DNA from: RGIG2041 sp045652745
GTDB taxonomy: Bacteria; Bacillota; Clostridia; UBA1381; UMGS1253
Direction: 5' to 3'
Assembly: GCA_045652745.1 (NCBI GenBank)
Contig: JAZRUW010000004.1
Coordinates: 1-64,000, forward strand
DNA: 64,000 nt
The notes beneath the pieces were generated by a model. That model did not search any database. It saw only the letters and a list, made by a program, of their open reading frames with translations, and had not been told where the DNA came from. Of this stretch, positions 17,481 through 25,864 are shown piece by piece; position 1 is the stretch's first letter, and each line of letters opens with the position of its first letter. The position numbers and the translations under genes are program-made.

Positions 17481-18404
17481 TTACGCCTCCACTCCCAAAA
17501 GTTTCATAATCAGCGCCATGCGAACAAACCTGCCGTTCTTGACCTGCTTAAAATAGCATGCGCGCGGATCCTTGTCGATGGCAACGCTGATTTCGTTTAC
17601 ACGCGGCAGCGGATGCAAAATCGACATATCACTCTTTGCACTCGCCAGTTTTTCCGTTGTAAGAATGTAACTGTCCTTTAAGCGCAGATAATCTTCTTCG
17701 TTAAAGAAACGCTCACGCTGTACGCGTGTCATGTACAACACATCCAATTCCGGCATAACCGACTCTAAATCCGTTGTCTGAATATATTCGATGTTGTTTT
17801 TTTGCAAAATATCCTTTTTGATGTAACTCGGCAGTTTCAGTTCTTCCGGAGAAACCAAAACCACGCGGATATTGTTATAGCGCGAAAGCGCAGTAATGAG
17901 CGAATGTACCGTTCTGCCGAACTTGAGATCGCCGCAAAAGCCGATGGTTAAGTTGTCGAGTCTGCCCTTTTCGCTGTGGATGGTTAAAAGGTCGGTCAGC
18001 GTCTGCGTCGGGTGATTGTGACCGCCGTCACCTGCGTTAATCACCGGCACGCTTGCCGCCATGGATGCCACCAACGGCGCACCCTCTTTCGGATGTCGCA
18101 TCGCAATGATGTCTGCATAGCAGGAAACCGTCTTGGTCGTATCGGATACACTCTCCCCCTTGGATGCCGACGAACTGTTTGCCTCAGAAAAACCGAGCAC
18201 ATTGCCGCCAAGGCCGTACATTGCCGATTCAAAACTCAGTCGCGTTCTGGTCGACGGCTCAAAAAACAGCGTCGCCAAAATCTTACCGCGACAAACATCC
18301 GCATACTTTTCCGGATGATTTTTAATTTCTTCAGCCTTCGTAATGATTTCGCTCATTTCTTCGGTAGAAAGCTGCGCAATATCTATCAAATGCTCCATAT
18401 TCAC
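17481..18404 (-). CDS. pyrB: aspartate carbamoyltransferase catalytic subunit
   Basis: A 307-residue enzyme of pyrimidine synthesis joining carbamoyl phosphate and aspartate. The carbamoyl phosphate motif FEPSTRTRLSFE is at residues about 48-59; HPTQTLTDL and HPLPRVNEI are also present. Length and motif order are normal. Confidence 0.97.
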   Translation of the reverse strand: MNMEHLIDIAQLSTEEMSEIITKAEEIKNHPEKYADVCRGKILATLFFEPSTRTRLSFESAMYGLGGNVLGFSEANSSSASKGESVSDTTKTVSCYADIIAMRHPKEGAPLVASMAASVPVINAGDGGHNHPTQTLTDLLTIHSEKGRLDNLTIGFCGDLKFGRTVHSLITALSRYNNIRVVLVSPEELKLPSYIKKDILQKNNIEYIQTTDLESVMPELDVLYMTRVQRERFFNEEDYLRLKDSYILTTEKLASAKSDMSILHPLPRVNEISVAIDKDPRACYFKQVKNGRFVRMALIMKLLGVEA

Positions 18405-18437
18405 TCTTCCCTTCTCGAATATTTCAATTTGTTTATC

Positions 18438-19070
18438 TTACTTGGAAATCCAACTCTCGTCGGACGGATTGTTTCTAAACGCAATCAATTTTGCCTTATC
18501 CTCTGCCTCAATATAACCTTCCTCTGCAGCAGCCTCAACCACCGCGTCAAAATTCGACAGGCTGACATTTTTAACATTTGCAGCCGCCAGACGGTCGAGA
18601 CCCTTTTGCATGCCGTAGGTAAAGATGCTGACAATACCAAGCACCTCTGCACCTGCCTCACGCAGTACATTTACAACGTCGATGCAACTGCCACCGGTGG
18701 AAATCAAATCCTCTACCACAACAACCTTCTGGCCCTTTTCAAGTCTGCCCTCAATCTGATTTTGTCTGCCATGATCCTTTGCGCCGGAACGCACATAACC
18801 CATCGGCATATCCAAAAGATGACCTGTGATGGCCGCGTGCGCAATACCTGCCGTCGATGTACCCATCAACACTTCCGCTTCCGGATAGTGTGTCTTTACC
18901 AGTTCTGCCAAACCGTTTTCCACTGCCGTACGCGCTTCTACATCCGTAAGGGTCAGTCGGTTATCGCAGTAAATCGGACTTTTGATACCACTCGCCCAGG
19001 TAAACGGATCGTTCGGGCTTAAAAATACAGCCTTAATTCTCAAAAGGTGCTTTGCAATTTTCTTTTCCAT
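18438..19070 (-). CDS. pyrE: orotate phosphoribosyltransferase
   Basis: A 210-residue phosphoribosyltransferase converting orotate and PRPP to orotidine 5'-phosphate. The PRPP-binding motif VVVEDLISTGGS is at about residues 116-127, and the flexible-loop lysines (GAKDHGRQNQIEG) and the N-terminal ASGIKSPIYCDNR block are present. The ATG at 19070 follows pyrF by 27 nt. Confidence 0.96.
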   Translation of the reverse strand: MEKKIAKHLLRIKAVFLSPNDPFTWASGIKSPIYCDNRLTLTDVEARTAVENGLAELVKTHYPEAEVLMGTSTAGIAHAAITGHLLDMPMGYVRSGAKDHGRQNQIEGRLEKGQKVVVVEDLISTGGSCIDVVNVLREAGAEVLGIVSIFTYGMQKGLDRLAAANVKNVSLSNFDAVVEAAAEEGYIEAEDKAKLIAFRNNPSDESWISK

Positions 19071-19097
19071 TTTTCTATCTCTCCTCTATCTTCAAAA

Positions 19098-19796
19098 TCA
19101 ACCGATAAACTCTGCTACGCAACGCTCATATGCTGCAACCGGATCTTCTGCCGCCGTCACCGGTCTGCCGACAACGATGTAGTCCGAGCCGATTTCCTTC
19201 GCCTTCGCCGGTGTCATCACGCGCACCTGATCGCCCACCTCGGAATCCGCAAAACGGATACCCGGTGTGACCGTCAAAAACTTCTCGCCGCAACTGTCGT
19301 GCACAACCTTTGCCTCGAGCGGAGAACATACAACACCGTCAAGACCCGATGCCGCCGCATTTTTAGCATAGTGCATTACGGTTTCCGGCATGCTCTTTTC
19401 AATCAAAAGTTCTTCGTGCATCGCTTCTTCGCTCGTACTGGTCAACTGTGTAACCGCAATCAAAAGCGGACGTGTGCCGTCCGGACGGGTCAACCCCTCC
19501 AAAGCCGCTTTCATCATTGCACTTGCGCCTGCGGCATGCAGGTTTGTCATATCCACATCGAGTTTAGAAAGCACAGCCATGCTCTTTTTAACCGTGTTCG
19601 GAATATCATGAAGTTTCAAATCCAGAAAGATTTTATGACCGCGCGCCTTGATTTCGCGCACAATTTCCGGACCGGCCGCATAAAACAGTTCCATGCCGAT
19701 TTTCACAAACGGCTTTCTGCCCGTAAACTTGTCCAAAAATGCAAGCACCTCTTCACGGCTTGCAAAATCACATGCAATAATAACGTCCTTACCCAT
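19098..19796 (-). CDS. pyrF: orotidine 5'-phosphate decarboxylase
   Basis: A 232-residue TIM-barrel enzyme making UMP. The catalytic motif DLKLHDIPNTV at about residues 59-69 has the lysine and aspartate pair; VTPGIRF and the phosphate-binding YIVVGRPVT end the barrel. AAGGAGAG precedes the ATG. Confidence 0.97.
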   Translation of the reverse strand: MGKDVIIACDFASREEVLAFLDKFTGRKPFVKIGMELFYAAGPEIVREIKARGHKIFLDLKLHDIPNTVKKSMAVLSKLDVDMTNLHAAGASAMMKAALEGLTRPDGTRPLLIAVTQLTSTSEEAMHEELLIEKSMPETVMHYAKNAAASGLDGVVCSPLEAKVVHDSCGEKFLTVTPGIRFADSEVGDQVRVMTPAKAKEIGSDYIVVGRPVTAAEDPVAAYERCVAEFIG

Positions 19797-19824
19797 TTTT
19801 ATCTCTCCTTACAATTATTTACTC

Positions 19825-20736
19825 TTAATGTGCCGCACCGATAATCTCGGACAGGCTCGTAATGCCGTACTTTTCCATTGTTTCCGGCAACGCGTTTACT
19901 ATATCGCGGCAGGCATACGGATTTACTAAGTTTGCCGCACCAACCTGCACCGCAGTTGCACCGGCAAGCATAAACTCAAGCACGTCCTCGGCGCACATCA
20001 CGCCACCCATACCAATAATCGGGATGTTTACTGCCTCATACACCTGATATACCATACGCACCGCCACCGGCTTGACTGCCGGACCGGACAAACCGCCCGT
20101 CTTGTTGGCTAAAAGCGGCTTTCTCTTTTTTAAGTCAATTTGCATACCAAGCAAGGTGTTAATTAAACTGATACCGTCCGCACCTGCCGCTTCGCACGCC
20201 TTGGCAATCGAAGCAATATCGGTTACATTCGGCGAAAGCTTAATAAAAAGCGGCTTTTTTGTTACCGCACGCACCGCCTTGGTGATTTGCGCTGCACTTT
20301 CGGGACTTGTCCCGAAACTCAAACCGCCGCCGTGCACGTTCGGGCAGGAGATGTTTACCTCAATCCAACCCACCTGCTCTACCGCATCCATGCGCTCTAC
20401 AACAGTCACATATTCTTCTTCGGAAAAACCGCTGACATTCGCCATCACCGGCTTATGGAAAATCTTAAAAAGTTCCGGCAATTCCTCGGAAATTACCTTG
20501 TCCACACCCGGATTTTGCAGGCCGACTGCGTTAAGCATGCCGCCGCTCGTTTCCGCAATACGCGGTGTGGCATTGCCGAAGCGCGGATTTAGGGTTGTCC
20601 CCTTAAAGGAAAATGTGCCCAAACAGTTAATATCATAAATTTCGGCAAACTCACGGCCAAATCCAAAGGTACCACTTGCCGGAATAACCGGATTGTCGAG
20701 TGTGATACCGCTCAGTTCTACTTTTGTGTTTACCAT
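19825..20736 (-). CDS. pyrD: dihydroorotate dehydrogenase B, catalytic subunit
   Basis: A 303-residue FMN enzyme oxidising dihydroorotate to orotate. The class 1B active-site cysteine lies in NISCPNVHGGG, with KLSPNVTDI and GMGGVMCAEDVLEF for FMN binding. It works with PyrK, which passes the electrons to NAD+. The ATG at 20736 is chosen (GGGAGG upstream); it overlaps the pyrK stop by 7 nt (ATGGTAA), whereas a longer frame has no ribosome binding site. Confidence 0.96.
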   Translation of the reverse strand: MVNTKVELSGITLDNPVIPASGTFGFGREFAEIYDINCLGTFSFKGTTLNPRFGNATPRIAETSGGMLNAVGLQNPGVDKVISEELPELFKIFHKPVMANVSGFSEEEYVTVVERMDAVEQVGWIEVNISCPNVHGGGLSFGTSPESAAQITKAVRAVTKKPLFIKLSPNVTDIASIAKACEAAGADGISLINTLLGMQIDLKKRKPLLANKTGGLSGPAVKPVAVRMVYQVYEAVNIPIIGMGGVMCAEDVLEFMLAGATAVQVGAANLVNPYACRDIVNALPETMEKYGITSLSEIIGAAH

Positions 20737-21461
20737 ATGATTTCCTCCCGTTCCAATACCGGACCGTCCTTGCAAATTCGCTTGTTGCCATACTTGGTTT
20801 CGCAGGTACAGCCCATGCATGCGCCGAAACCGCAACCCATTCTCTCTTCAAAACTGAGCTGTCCGCTTGTAGTTGCACACGCATCAATTGCTTTAAGCAT
20901 CGGCTCCGGACCGCAGGTGTAAAAATAAGAATACGAAAGCGTTTTGAGCGCATCCGTTACAAAGCCCTTCATCCCGTAACTGCCGTCTGCCGTTGTCACG
21001 ACGGTCTTTGCGCCGAGCGCATTAAATTTCTCTTCGTAAAAAATTTCGTCTTTGCCGTTAAAGCCTAAAATCACCGTCACATTTTTGCCCTCGGCGATTA
21101 ACTTTTTGCTCAGCTGATACATCGGCGGAACACCCGCGCCGCCACCAAGTAAAACAGGATTTTCGCCACTTTTACCTGTATCAAACCCATTACCGAGACC
21201 AACCAAAATATCAAGTGTCTCGCCTGCGCCCATCTTGCTCATCTTCTCCGTACCCTTGCCAACGGCCTTATAAATAAGCACAAGTTCACCTTCCTTGTAG
21301 TCGCACACCGAAATCGGTCGGCGCAAAAAATATCCGTCCAGCTGAATGTTGACAAACTGTCCCGGCGCCGTCAGCGCACTTGTGTCGCCCGCAAGCACCA
21401 TCTCAAATGTATTTTTTGCAATCTGTCGATTGCTTTTAATTTCAAATACGGTTTGTTTCAT
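20730..21461 (-). CDS. pyrK: dihydroorotate dehydrogenase B, electron transfer subunit
   Basis: A 243-residue FAD/[2Fe-2S] protein. The FAD-binding RRPISVCDY and the NAD-binding GGGAGVPPMYQLSK are followed by the cluster cysteines in GCGFGACMGCTC near residue 215. Its ATG overlaps the pyrC stop (ATGA) and its stop overlaps pyrD, which indicates translational coupling of pyrC, pyrK and pyrD. Confidence 0.96.
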   Translation of the reverse strand: MKQTVFEIKSNRQIAKNTFEMVLAGDTSALTAPGQFVNIQLDGYFLRRPISVCDYKEGELVLIYKAVGKGTEKMSKMGAGETLDILVGLGNGFDTGKSGENPVLLGGGAGVPPMYQLSKKLIAEGKNVTVILGFNGKDEIFYEEKFNALGAKTVVTTADGSYGMKGFVTDALKTLSYSYFYTCGPEPMLKAIDACATTSGQLSFEERMGCGFGACMGCTCETKYGNKRICKDGPVLEREEIIW

Positions 21462-22681
21462 TTTTCTATCTCCTTATCTGCCCAAACCACTTTGTCGCCT
21501 ACAACGGTTAAAAGACATTTGCCGTACACCTCATGTCCGGAAAATGGCGTGCTCTTGCCTTTGGAAACAAAATCGTCCGGATTGATGCTGTATTTTGCAT
21601 CCAAATCCCACACACTAAAACCGTTTTCTTCAAATCCGAAGCGGCGGCGCGGTGCATATACCATCAAATCCAGCAGCTTTTCCATGCTCATTTTTCCGGT
21701 CTTTACAAACGCAGTATACAAAACAGGAAATGCTGTTTCAATGCCGACAACGCCCATGGCACTGCCTGCAAGGCCTTTTGCCTTTTCTTCTGCGCTGTGC
21801 GGTGCGTGGTCGGTAGCAATCATATCAATCGTGCCGTCCAAAATACCCTCTATAAGTGCATCGCGGTCTAGAGCACTGCGAAGCGGCGGATTCATTTTAA
21901 ATCTGCCTTCCTCCTGCAAATCCGCATCGCAAAGCGTCAGATAATGCGGTCCGGTTTCACAGGTGACATCTATCCCCCGCGCTTTTGCCTCGCGGATAAT
22001 CTCTACACTTTCCTTCGTCGAAACGTGACACACGTGATAACGAACACCGATTTCCTCTGCCAGTTTCAAATCTCTTGCAATCGGCGCATATTCGCTCTCC
22101 GAGCAGATGCCCTTGTGCCCGTGTGCCTTGGCATAATCGCCATCATGAATATAACCGCCGCTTACAAGCGTCATATCCTCGCAATGCGCCACAATCATTT
22201 TGCCGAGCGCTTTCGCCTTTTGCATCGCACTGCGCATCAATTCCTCGTTCGCTACACCGCGGCCGTCATCACTAAAACCGCAAACGTACGGTGCCATAGC
22301 TTCCAAATCCGCCAACGTTTCGCCCTGCTCACCTACGGTGATTGCACCGTACGGCTGCACGGCAATGCAAGCATCCTTTGCAATAATATCTAATTGTAAT
22401 TTTAAGTTCTCATACGAATCCGGCACCGGATTTAAATTCGGCATGCTGCACACCTGCGTGTAGCCGCCGCGTGCACAGGCGCGTGTTCCGCTCGCAATCG
22501 TCTCCTTATAAGAAAAACCCGGCTCACGCAAATGTACATGCACATCTGCAAAACCGGGTAAAACTGCATACCGACTTAAATCCACGCAAATACCGTTATC
22601 GCTGCCGCCATCGGAAAACACGCGCCCCTTGGTCATTTGCGCATTTCCGTATATCGGCGTATTTACGAAACTGTATTTCAT
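21458..22681 (-). CDS. pyrC: dihydroorotase
   Basis: A 407-residue zinc amidohydrolase that closes carbamoyl aspartate to dihydroorotate. The metal motif DVHVHLREPG is at about residues 48-57, and MPNLNP, HCED, HVST and ATDHAPHS follow. The ATG at 22681 has GGAGG 6 nt upstream and lies just after the leader terminator. First gene of the pyr operon. Confidence 0.96.
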   Translation of the reverse strand: MKYSFVNTPIYGNAQMTKGRVFSDGGSDNGICVDLSRYAVLPGFADVHVHLREPGFSYKETIASGTRACARGGYTQVCSMPNLNPVPDSYENLKLQLDIIAKDACIAVQPYGAITVGEQGETLADLEAMAPYVCGFSDDGRGVANEELMRSAMQKAKALGKMIVAHCEDMTLVSGGYIHDGDYAKAHGHKGICSESEYAPIARDLKLAEEIGVRYHVCHVSTKESVEIIREAKARGIDVTCETGPHYLTLCDADLQEEGRFKMNPPLRSALDRDALIEGILDGTIDMIATDHAPHSAEEKAKGLAGSAMGVVGIETAFPVLYTAFVKTGKMSMEKLLDLMVYAPRRRFGFEENGFSVWDLDAKYSINPDDFVSKGKSTPFSGHEVYGKCLLTVVGDKVVWADKEIEK

Positions 22682-22710
22682 AATATCCTCCAAAAGCATC
22701 ATAATCTCAT

Positions 22711-22743
22711 AAAAAAATCCTGCCGAAACCGGCAGGATTTTAT
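22711..22743 (-). terminator. leader terminator (attenuator) before pyrC
   Basis: Arms AAATCCTGCC and GGCAGGATTT with loop GGTTTC, followed by a T-tract, lie in the pyr leader about 30 nt before the pyrC start. A terminator ahead of the first gene points to attenuation control. A second small hairpin (AACACTTTGTGTT, about 22757-22769) lies upstream and does not clearly compete with it. Confidence 0.8.
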
Positions 22744-22809
22744 CTGGTCGCAAACACAAAGTGTTTTATTCTCTTTTGTCCGTCTGCCGATATCTCAGTA
22801 TCTTGGAAG

Positions 22810-22839
22810 ATTATATCACAACAATACCGGCCTTGTCAA
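22810..22839 (-). promoter_or_regulatory. pyr operon promoter
   Basis: TTGACA (22834-22839) and TATAAT (22810-22815) with an 18-bp spacer on the minus strand. It begins 2 bp after the stop codon of the SLH protein gene, leaving a leader of about 120 nt before pyrC. Confidence 0.8.
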
Positions 22840-22840
22840 C

Positions 22841-24907
22841 TTATCTGGACAGATAATTATAAATTAAAATTGCCGCATCCGCACGCGTGAGGGTATCGCC
22901 CGGATGAAATGCACCCGTACCGTCACCGCGCACCACACCCATGGCCGCCAGAATGCTGATATACCCTATATTTTCCGTCACATCCGCAAACGGACAAACG
23001 TAAATACCTTCCAGGTTTGCCACCTCCGAAAGTCCGAGCGCACGAATCAGATACACGCTCGCCTGCTCACGCGTCAGCGGTGCAGTTTCCGCCTTCTCCT
23101 GCGGCGCGCAAATACCCATATTGTATGCCTCACGGTACGCAGTTTCCACATTTTCTCCGAGCACGCCGCTCATACCGCCAAACGCACTTGCCAATAGGCC
23201 GACATATTCCGCCTGGGTAATCACATCGTCCGGGCGGCAGGCGCTTTGTGCAAAACGGATACCGAAACGCGCAAGCGTTTCCAATTGTGTTTTGGCATAA
23301 TGTCCTTCCAAATCTGTGTAACCCGTCCACGAAGTTTCGGTGTATTCTTCGCCCGAATACGAATTTAACAGTTTGCCCGTAAACGGCTCAATCGCTTGCG
23401 GCTTGTCTTCTTCTATAACATACACAAGGTGCGTGTGTGCCTTGCCGTTTTCATCGTAGCGCGCCATATAGTACAAGTCGTAATCCACCTGACCGAACAG
23501 TTTTTCCGTAGCAATGGTCGGTGAAATTGCGCCGTCAATATCGGGGAAAGTTGCATGGGTATAACCGAGATTGAAATTCGTTACCTTTCCGCTTTGCGGA
23601 TGTACGCTTACAGAAATTGTATCTTGCGCAAACGGGATGCCGTTTACATAGCGCACATAACGCACGCCCGTTTCCGAAGTGTAGGTTTCATCGGCTCTGT
23701 ATTCTTCAAATACGCTGCCGGCAAGCGCTTTTGCCGCCGATTTTGCCGCTTCTACAGTGTTTTTATCCTCCGCATCTGCCGGATAATCTCTGTAAAAATT
23801 ATAACTGAGCAATGCCCCGGTTTTTGCATCGGCACTGAAGGAAGCGCTTTGGTATTTCTCCCCGCGGCTTTCCAGTCTGTAAACATAGGTGTAGGCTTCC
23901 TCATAAATGTTTTTAATTCTCTGCACCTGCGTAAGTTCAGCCTTTTCCGGAATATCCAACAGCGGATTGGAAAGCATGGCTTTGTATACCGCATCGGCAT
24001 CTAAAAGTCCCTCGATTTGTTCCAATTCCTTTAATTCCGCCTCGGTAAATTCCTTATCCTGCATACTTTCATTTTTGTTTGCCGCATCACCGCCGGCCAT
24101 GGTACCGAAAATGCCGCCCGGATAGGTGGAGCGCATATCTACCGCGCCGCCCGTCGGATTTAAAGCATCAATATACAAATAAGACGGCTTGGCCGGTACA
24201 TACACCGGATAAATAATGCGCTCTCTGTCTTTGGTGTAGGACTTGTACACCAGCTCCATACCGAGATGCTGTGCATAATAGTGCTGCGCCGCCGCGCGCG
24301 AAATGACCCCCTGCGCATCCGGCACCGGAAGTGTTTCATCATAATTTAAGTAGTACGACTCAATGGCATCTACCGCCGCGTTGACGCGCACAGAGCCACT
24401 CTGTCCGTAAAACGGAATGCCGTTTTCCGTACGTTGCAATGTAAATGTATACCCCGTATCGTACAGACTTTCCGCATAACCCGTGCTTGAGAGCACAAGC
24501 GTTTCACTCAGTTGCGGATTGAGTTTGTCTGCAAGCGCCTTTGCTTTTACCATCGCTTCCGCCGCAGGCATTTTGTGTACCGTAGGCTTGTGTTCCTTTC
24601 TCGTGGCCGCCCCGTCGTGCCTATAATAATCCGTAATCACGCCGCCGGCTGTGCAAGATACCGAAAGTGAACTGTATCCGTCCTCGGTTTGCACGCTCCA
24701 CTCAAAGCGATACACCGTTTGTCCGTTCGTAACACTTCTTTGCGAAGAATCAAACTCCGTGTACTTTTCCGTGTCCCCGATTCTTTCGCGCACCAAGGCC
24801 AGCACGCGCGCCTGCTCGTCTTTTTGCGCGCTGACAACGCTCACTTGCAGCGCCCCCAAAAGCATCACCAGTGCAAGCAACATGCAACCTGTTTTTTTCA
24901 TACGCAT
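22841..24907 (-). CDS. secreted SLH-domain protein with YcdB/PepSY-like repeats
   Basis: A 688-residue exported protein. Residues 1-26 are a signal peptide (MRMKKTGCMLLALVMLLGALQVSVVSAQ). Residues about 30-490 contain repeated PepSY/YcdB-like modules (VYRFEWSV, GYTFTLQRTENGIPFYG, YTYVYRLESRGEKYQ, TGVRYVRYVNGIPFAQDTISV). Residues about 515-688 hold S-layer homology repeats (FADVTENIGYISILAAMGVVRGDGTGAFHPGDTLTRADAA), which bind cell-wall polysaccharide. PepSY modules often inhibit or chaperone proteases, so a cell-wall-anchored protease-related role is possible. ATG 24907 is chosen with GGGAG 8 nt upstream. It is divergent from the WalR-like regulator, which may control it. Confidence 0.85.
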   Translation of the reverse strand: MRMKKTGCMLLALVMLLGALQVSVVSAQKDEQARVLALVRERIGDTEKYTEFDSSQRSVTNGQTVYRFEWSVQTEDGYSSLSVSCTAGGVITDYYRHDGAATRKEHKPTVHKMPAAEAMVKAKALADKLNPQLSETLVLSSTGYAESLYDTGYTFTLQRTENGIPFYGQSGSVRVNAAVDAIESYYLNYDETLPVPDAQGVISRAAAQHYYAQHLGMELVYKSYTKDRERIIYPVYVPAKPSYLYIDALNPTGGAVDMRSTYPGGIFGTMAGGDAANKNESMQDKEFTEAELKELEQIEGLLDADAVYKAMLSNPLLDIPEKAELTQVQRIKNIYEEAYTYVYRLESRGEKYQSASFSADAKTGALLSYNFYRDYPADAEDKNTVEAAKSAAKALAGSVFEEYRADETYTSETGVRYVRYVNGIPFAQDTISVSVHPQSGKVTNFNLGYTHATFPDIDGAISPTIATEKLFGQVDYDLYYMARYDENGKAHTHLVYVIEEDKPQAIEPFTGKLLNSYSGEEYTETSWTGYTDLEGHYAKTQLETLARFGIRFAQSACRPDDVITQAEYVGLLASAFGGMSGVLGENVETAYREAYNMGICAPQEKAETAPLTREQASVYLIRALGLSEVANLEGIYVCPFADVTENIGYISILAAMGVVRGDGTGAFHPGDTLTRADAAILIYNYLSR

Positions 24908-25023
24908 AATCAAAACTCCCTTCCGAATATCTTTCTATGGATACAAACGCAGGAATTTTCCAAAAGTTCCCTTGTAGCAAAACATCTTTATTAAAATAAA
25001 TTCGATAAAATATTTAAATTCCC

Positions 25024-25052
25024 TTGCAAGTTTTGTATAAGTTTGTTAAAAT
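25024..25052 (+). promoter_or_regulatory. promoter of the walR-walK-like operon
   Basis: TTGCAA (25024-25029) and TAAAAT (25047-25052) with a 17-bp spacer, 35 bp before the regulator start. The ribosome binding site is GGGAGG. Confidence 0.6.
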
Positions 25053-25087
25053 AGAAGTGAAAATGTAACTGCGGGAGGCGTAAAGAA

Positions 25088-25801
25088 ATGGATAAGCGCA
25101 TTTTAATCGTAGATGACGAAATTCCGATTGCGGAAATTTTGAAAATCAATTTAGAAAAAGAAGGCTATACTACCTTAGTTGCCCATGACGGACAGACCGC
25201 GCTCGATCTGGCACTTTCGGAAAACCCAGATGCCATTTTGCTTGATGTAATGCTGCCGAAGATGGACGGCTTTGAAGTGTGCCGCAAAATCCGCGAAAAC
25301 AAGATGTCTACGCCGATTCTGATGCTGACCGCACGCGATGAAGAAGTAGACAAGGTGCTCGGCTTAGAGCTCGGTGCGGATGACTATATCACCAAGCCGT
25401 TTTCCGTGCGTGAATTGATGGCGCGCGTTAAGGCAAACCTGCGCCGCACGGTGGCAGAGCCCGCAGAAGATAAGAGCGCAAATGACGGCAGTACCATTAA
25501 CGCAGGTCGTATCGTATTAAACTTAGACCGCTACGAAGTGCGCCGTGACGATGCTCCGGTGGATTTGACACTGCGCGAATTTGAATTGTTGAAGTTTCTT
25601 GCGCTTCAACCGGATAAGGTGTTTACGCGCGAAATGCTTTTGGAAAAAGTTTGGGGTTACGAATACTACGGCGACGTACGTACGGTTGACGTAACCATCC
25701 GCCGGTTGCGCGAAAAAATCGAGGATGACCCGAGTATGCCGTGTTTCGTTTTGACCAAGCGCGGTGTAGGTTACTGCTTTAATAAAGACAATATTAAATA
25801 A
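25088..25801 (+). CDS. OmpR-family response regulator (WalR/YycF-like)
   Basis: A 237-residue DNA-binding response regulator. The receiver domain (1-120) has the acidic pair DD at 9-10, the phosphoacceptor aspartate in DAILLDVMLPKMDGFE at about 54, and the lysine in DYITKPF. The C-terminal winged helix (DLTLREFELLKFLALQPDKVFTREMLLEKVWGYEYYGDVRTVDVTIRRLREKIE) is very close to the WalR/PhoP group. Together with the HAMP-PAS kinase and the Toprim gene this resembles the essential cell-wall WalRK system, although the usual accessory genes are missing here. A PhoP-type phosphate or other sensor is the alternative. Confidence 0.92.
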   Translation: MDKRILIVDDEIPIAEILKINLEKEGYTTLVAHDGQTALDLALSENPDAILLDVMLPKMDGFEVCRKIRENKMSTPILMLTARDEEVDKVLGLELGADDYITKPFSVRELMARVKANLRRTVAEPAEDKSANDGSTINAGRIVLNLDRYEVRRDDAPVDLTLREFELLKFLALQPDKVFTREMLLEKVWGYEYYGDVRTVDVTIRRLREKIEDDPSMPCFVLTKRGVGYCFNKDNIK

Positions 25802-25815
25802 ATTAAGTATTTTAC

Positions 25816-25850
25816 CGGGTGCGATACACCATCGCGCCCGATTTTCTTTT
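25816..25850 (+). terminator. hairpin between regulator and kinase genes
   Basis: A 10-bp stem with arms CGGGTGCGAT and ATCGCGCCCG (one G-T pair) and loop ACACC is followed by ATTTTCTTTT. It sits 14 nt after the regulator stop and just before the kinase start, so it may lower kinase expression relative to the regulator by partial termination. Confidence 0.7.
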
Positions 25851-25864
25851 AGGTGGTGAGTCGG

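Noticed and set aside
22744..22800. PyrR-binding element in the pyr leader
   Set aside because: AGAGAATA is only a poor match to the conserved loop and no antiterminator pairing was found.
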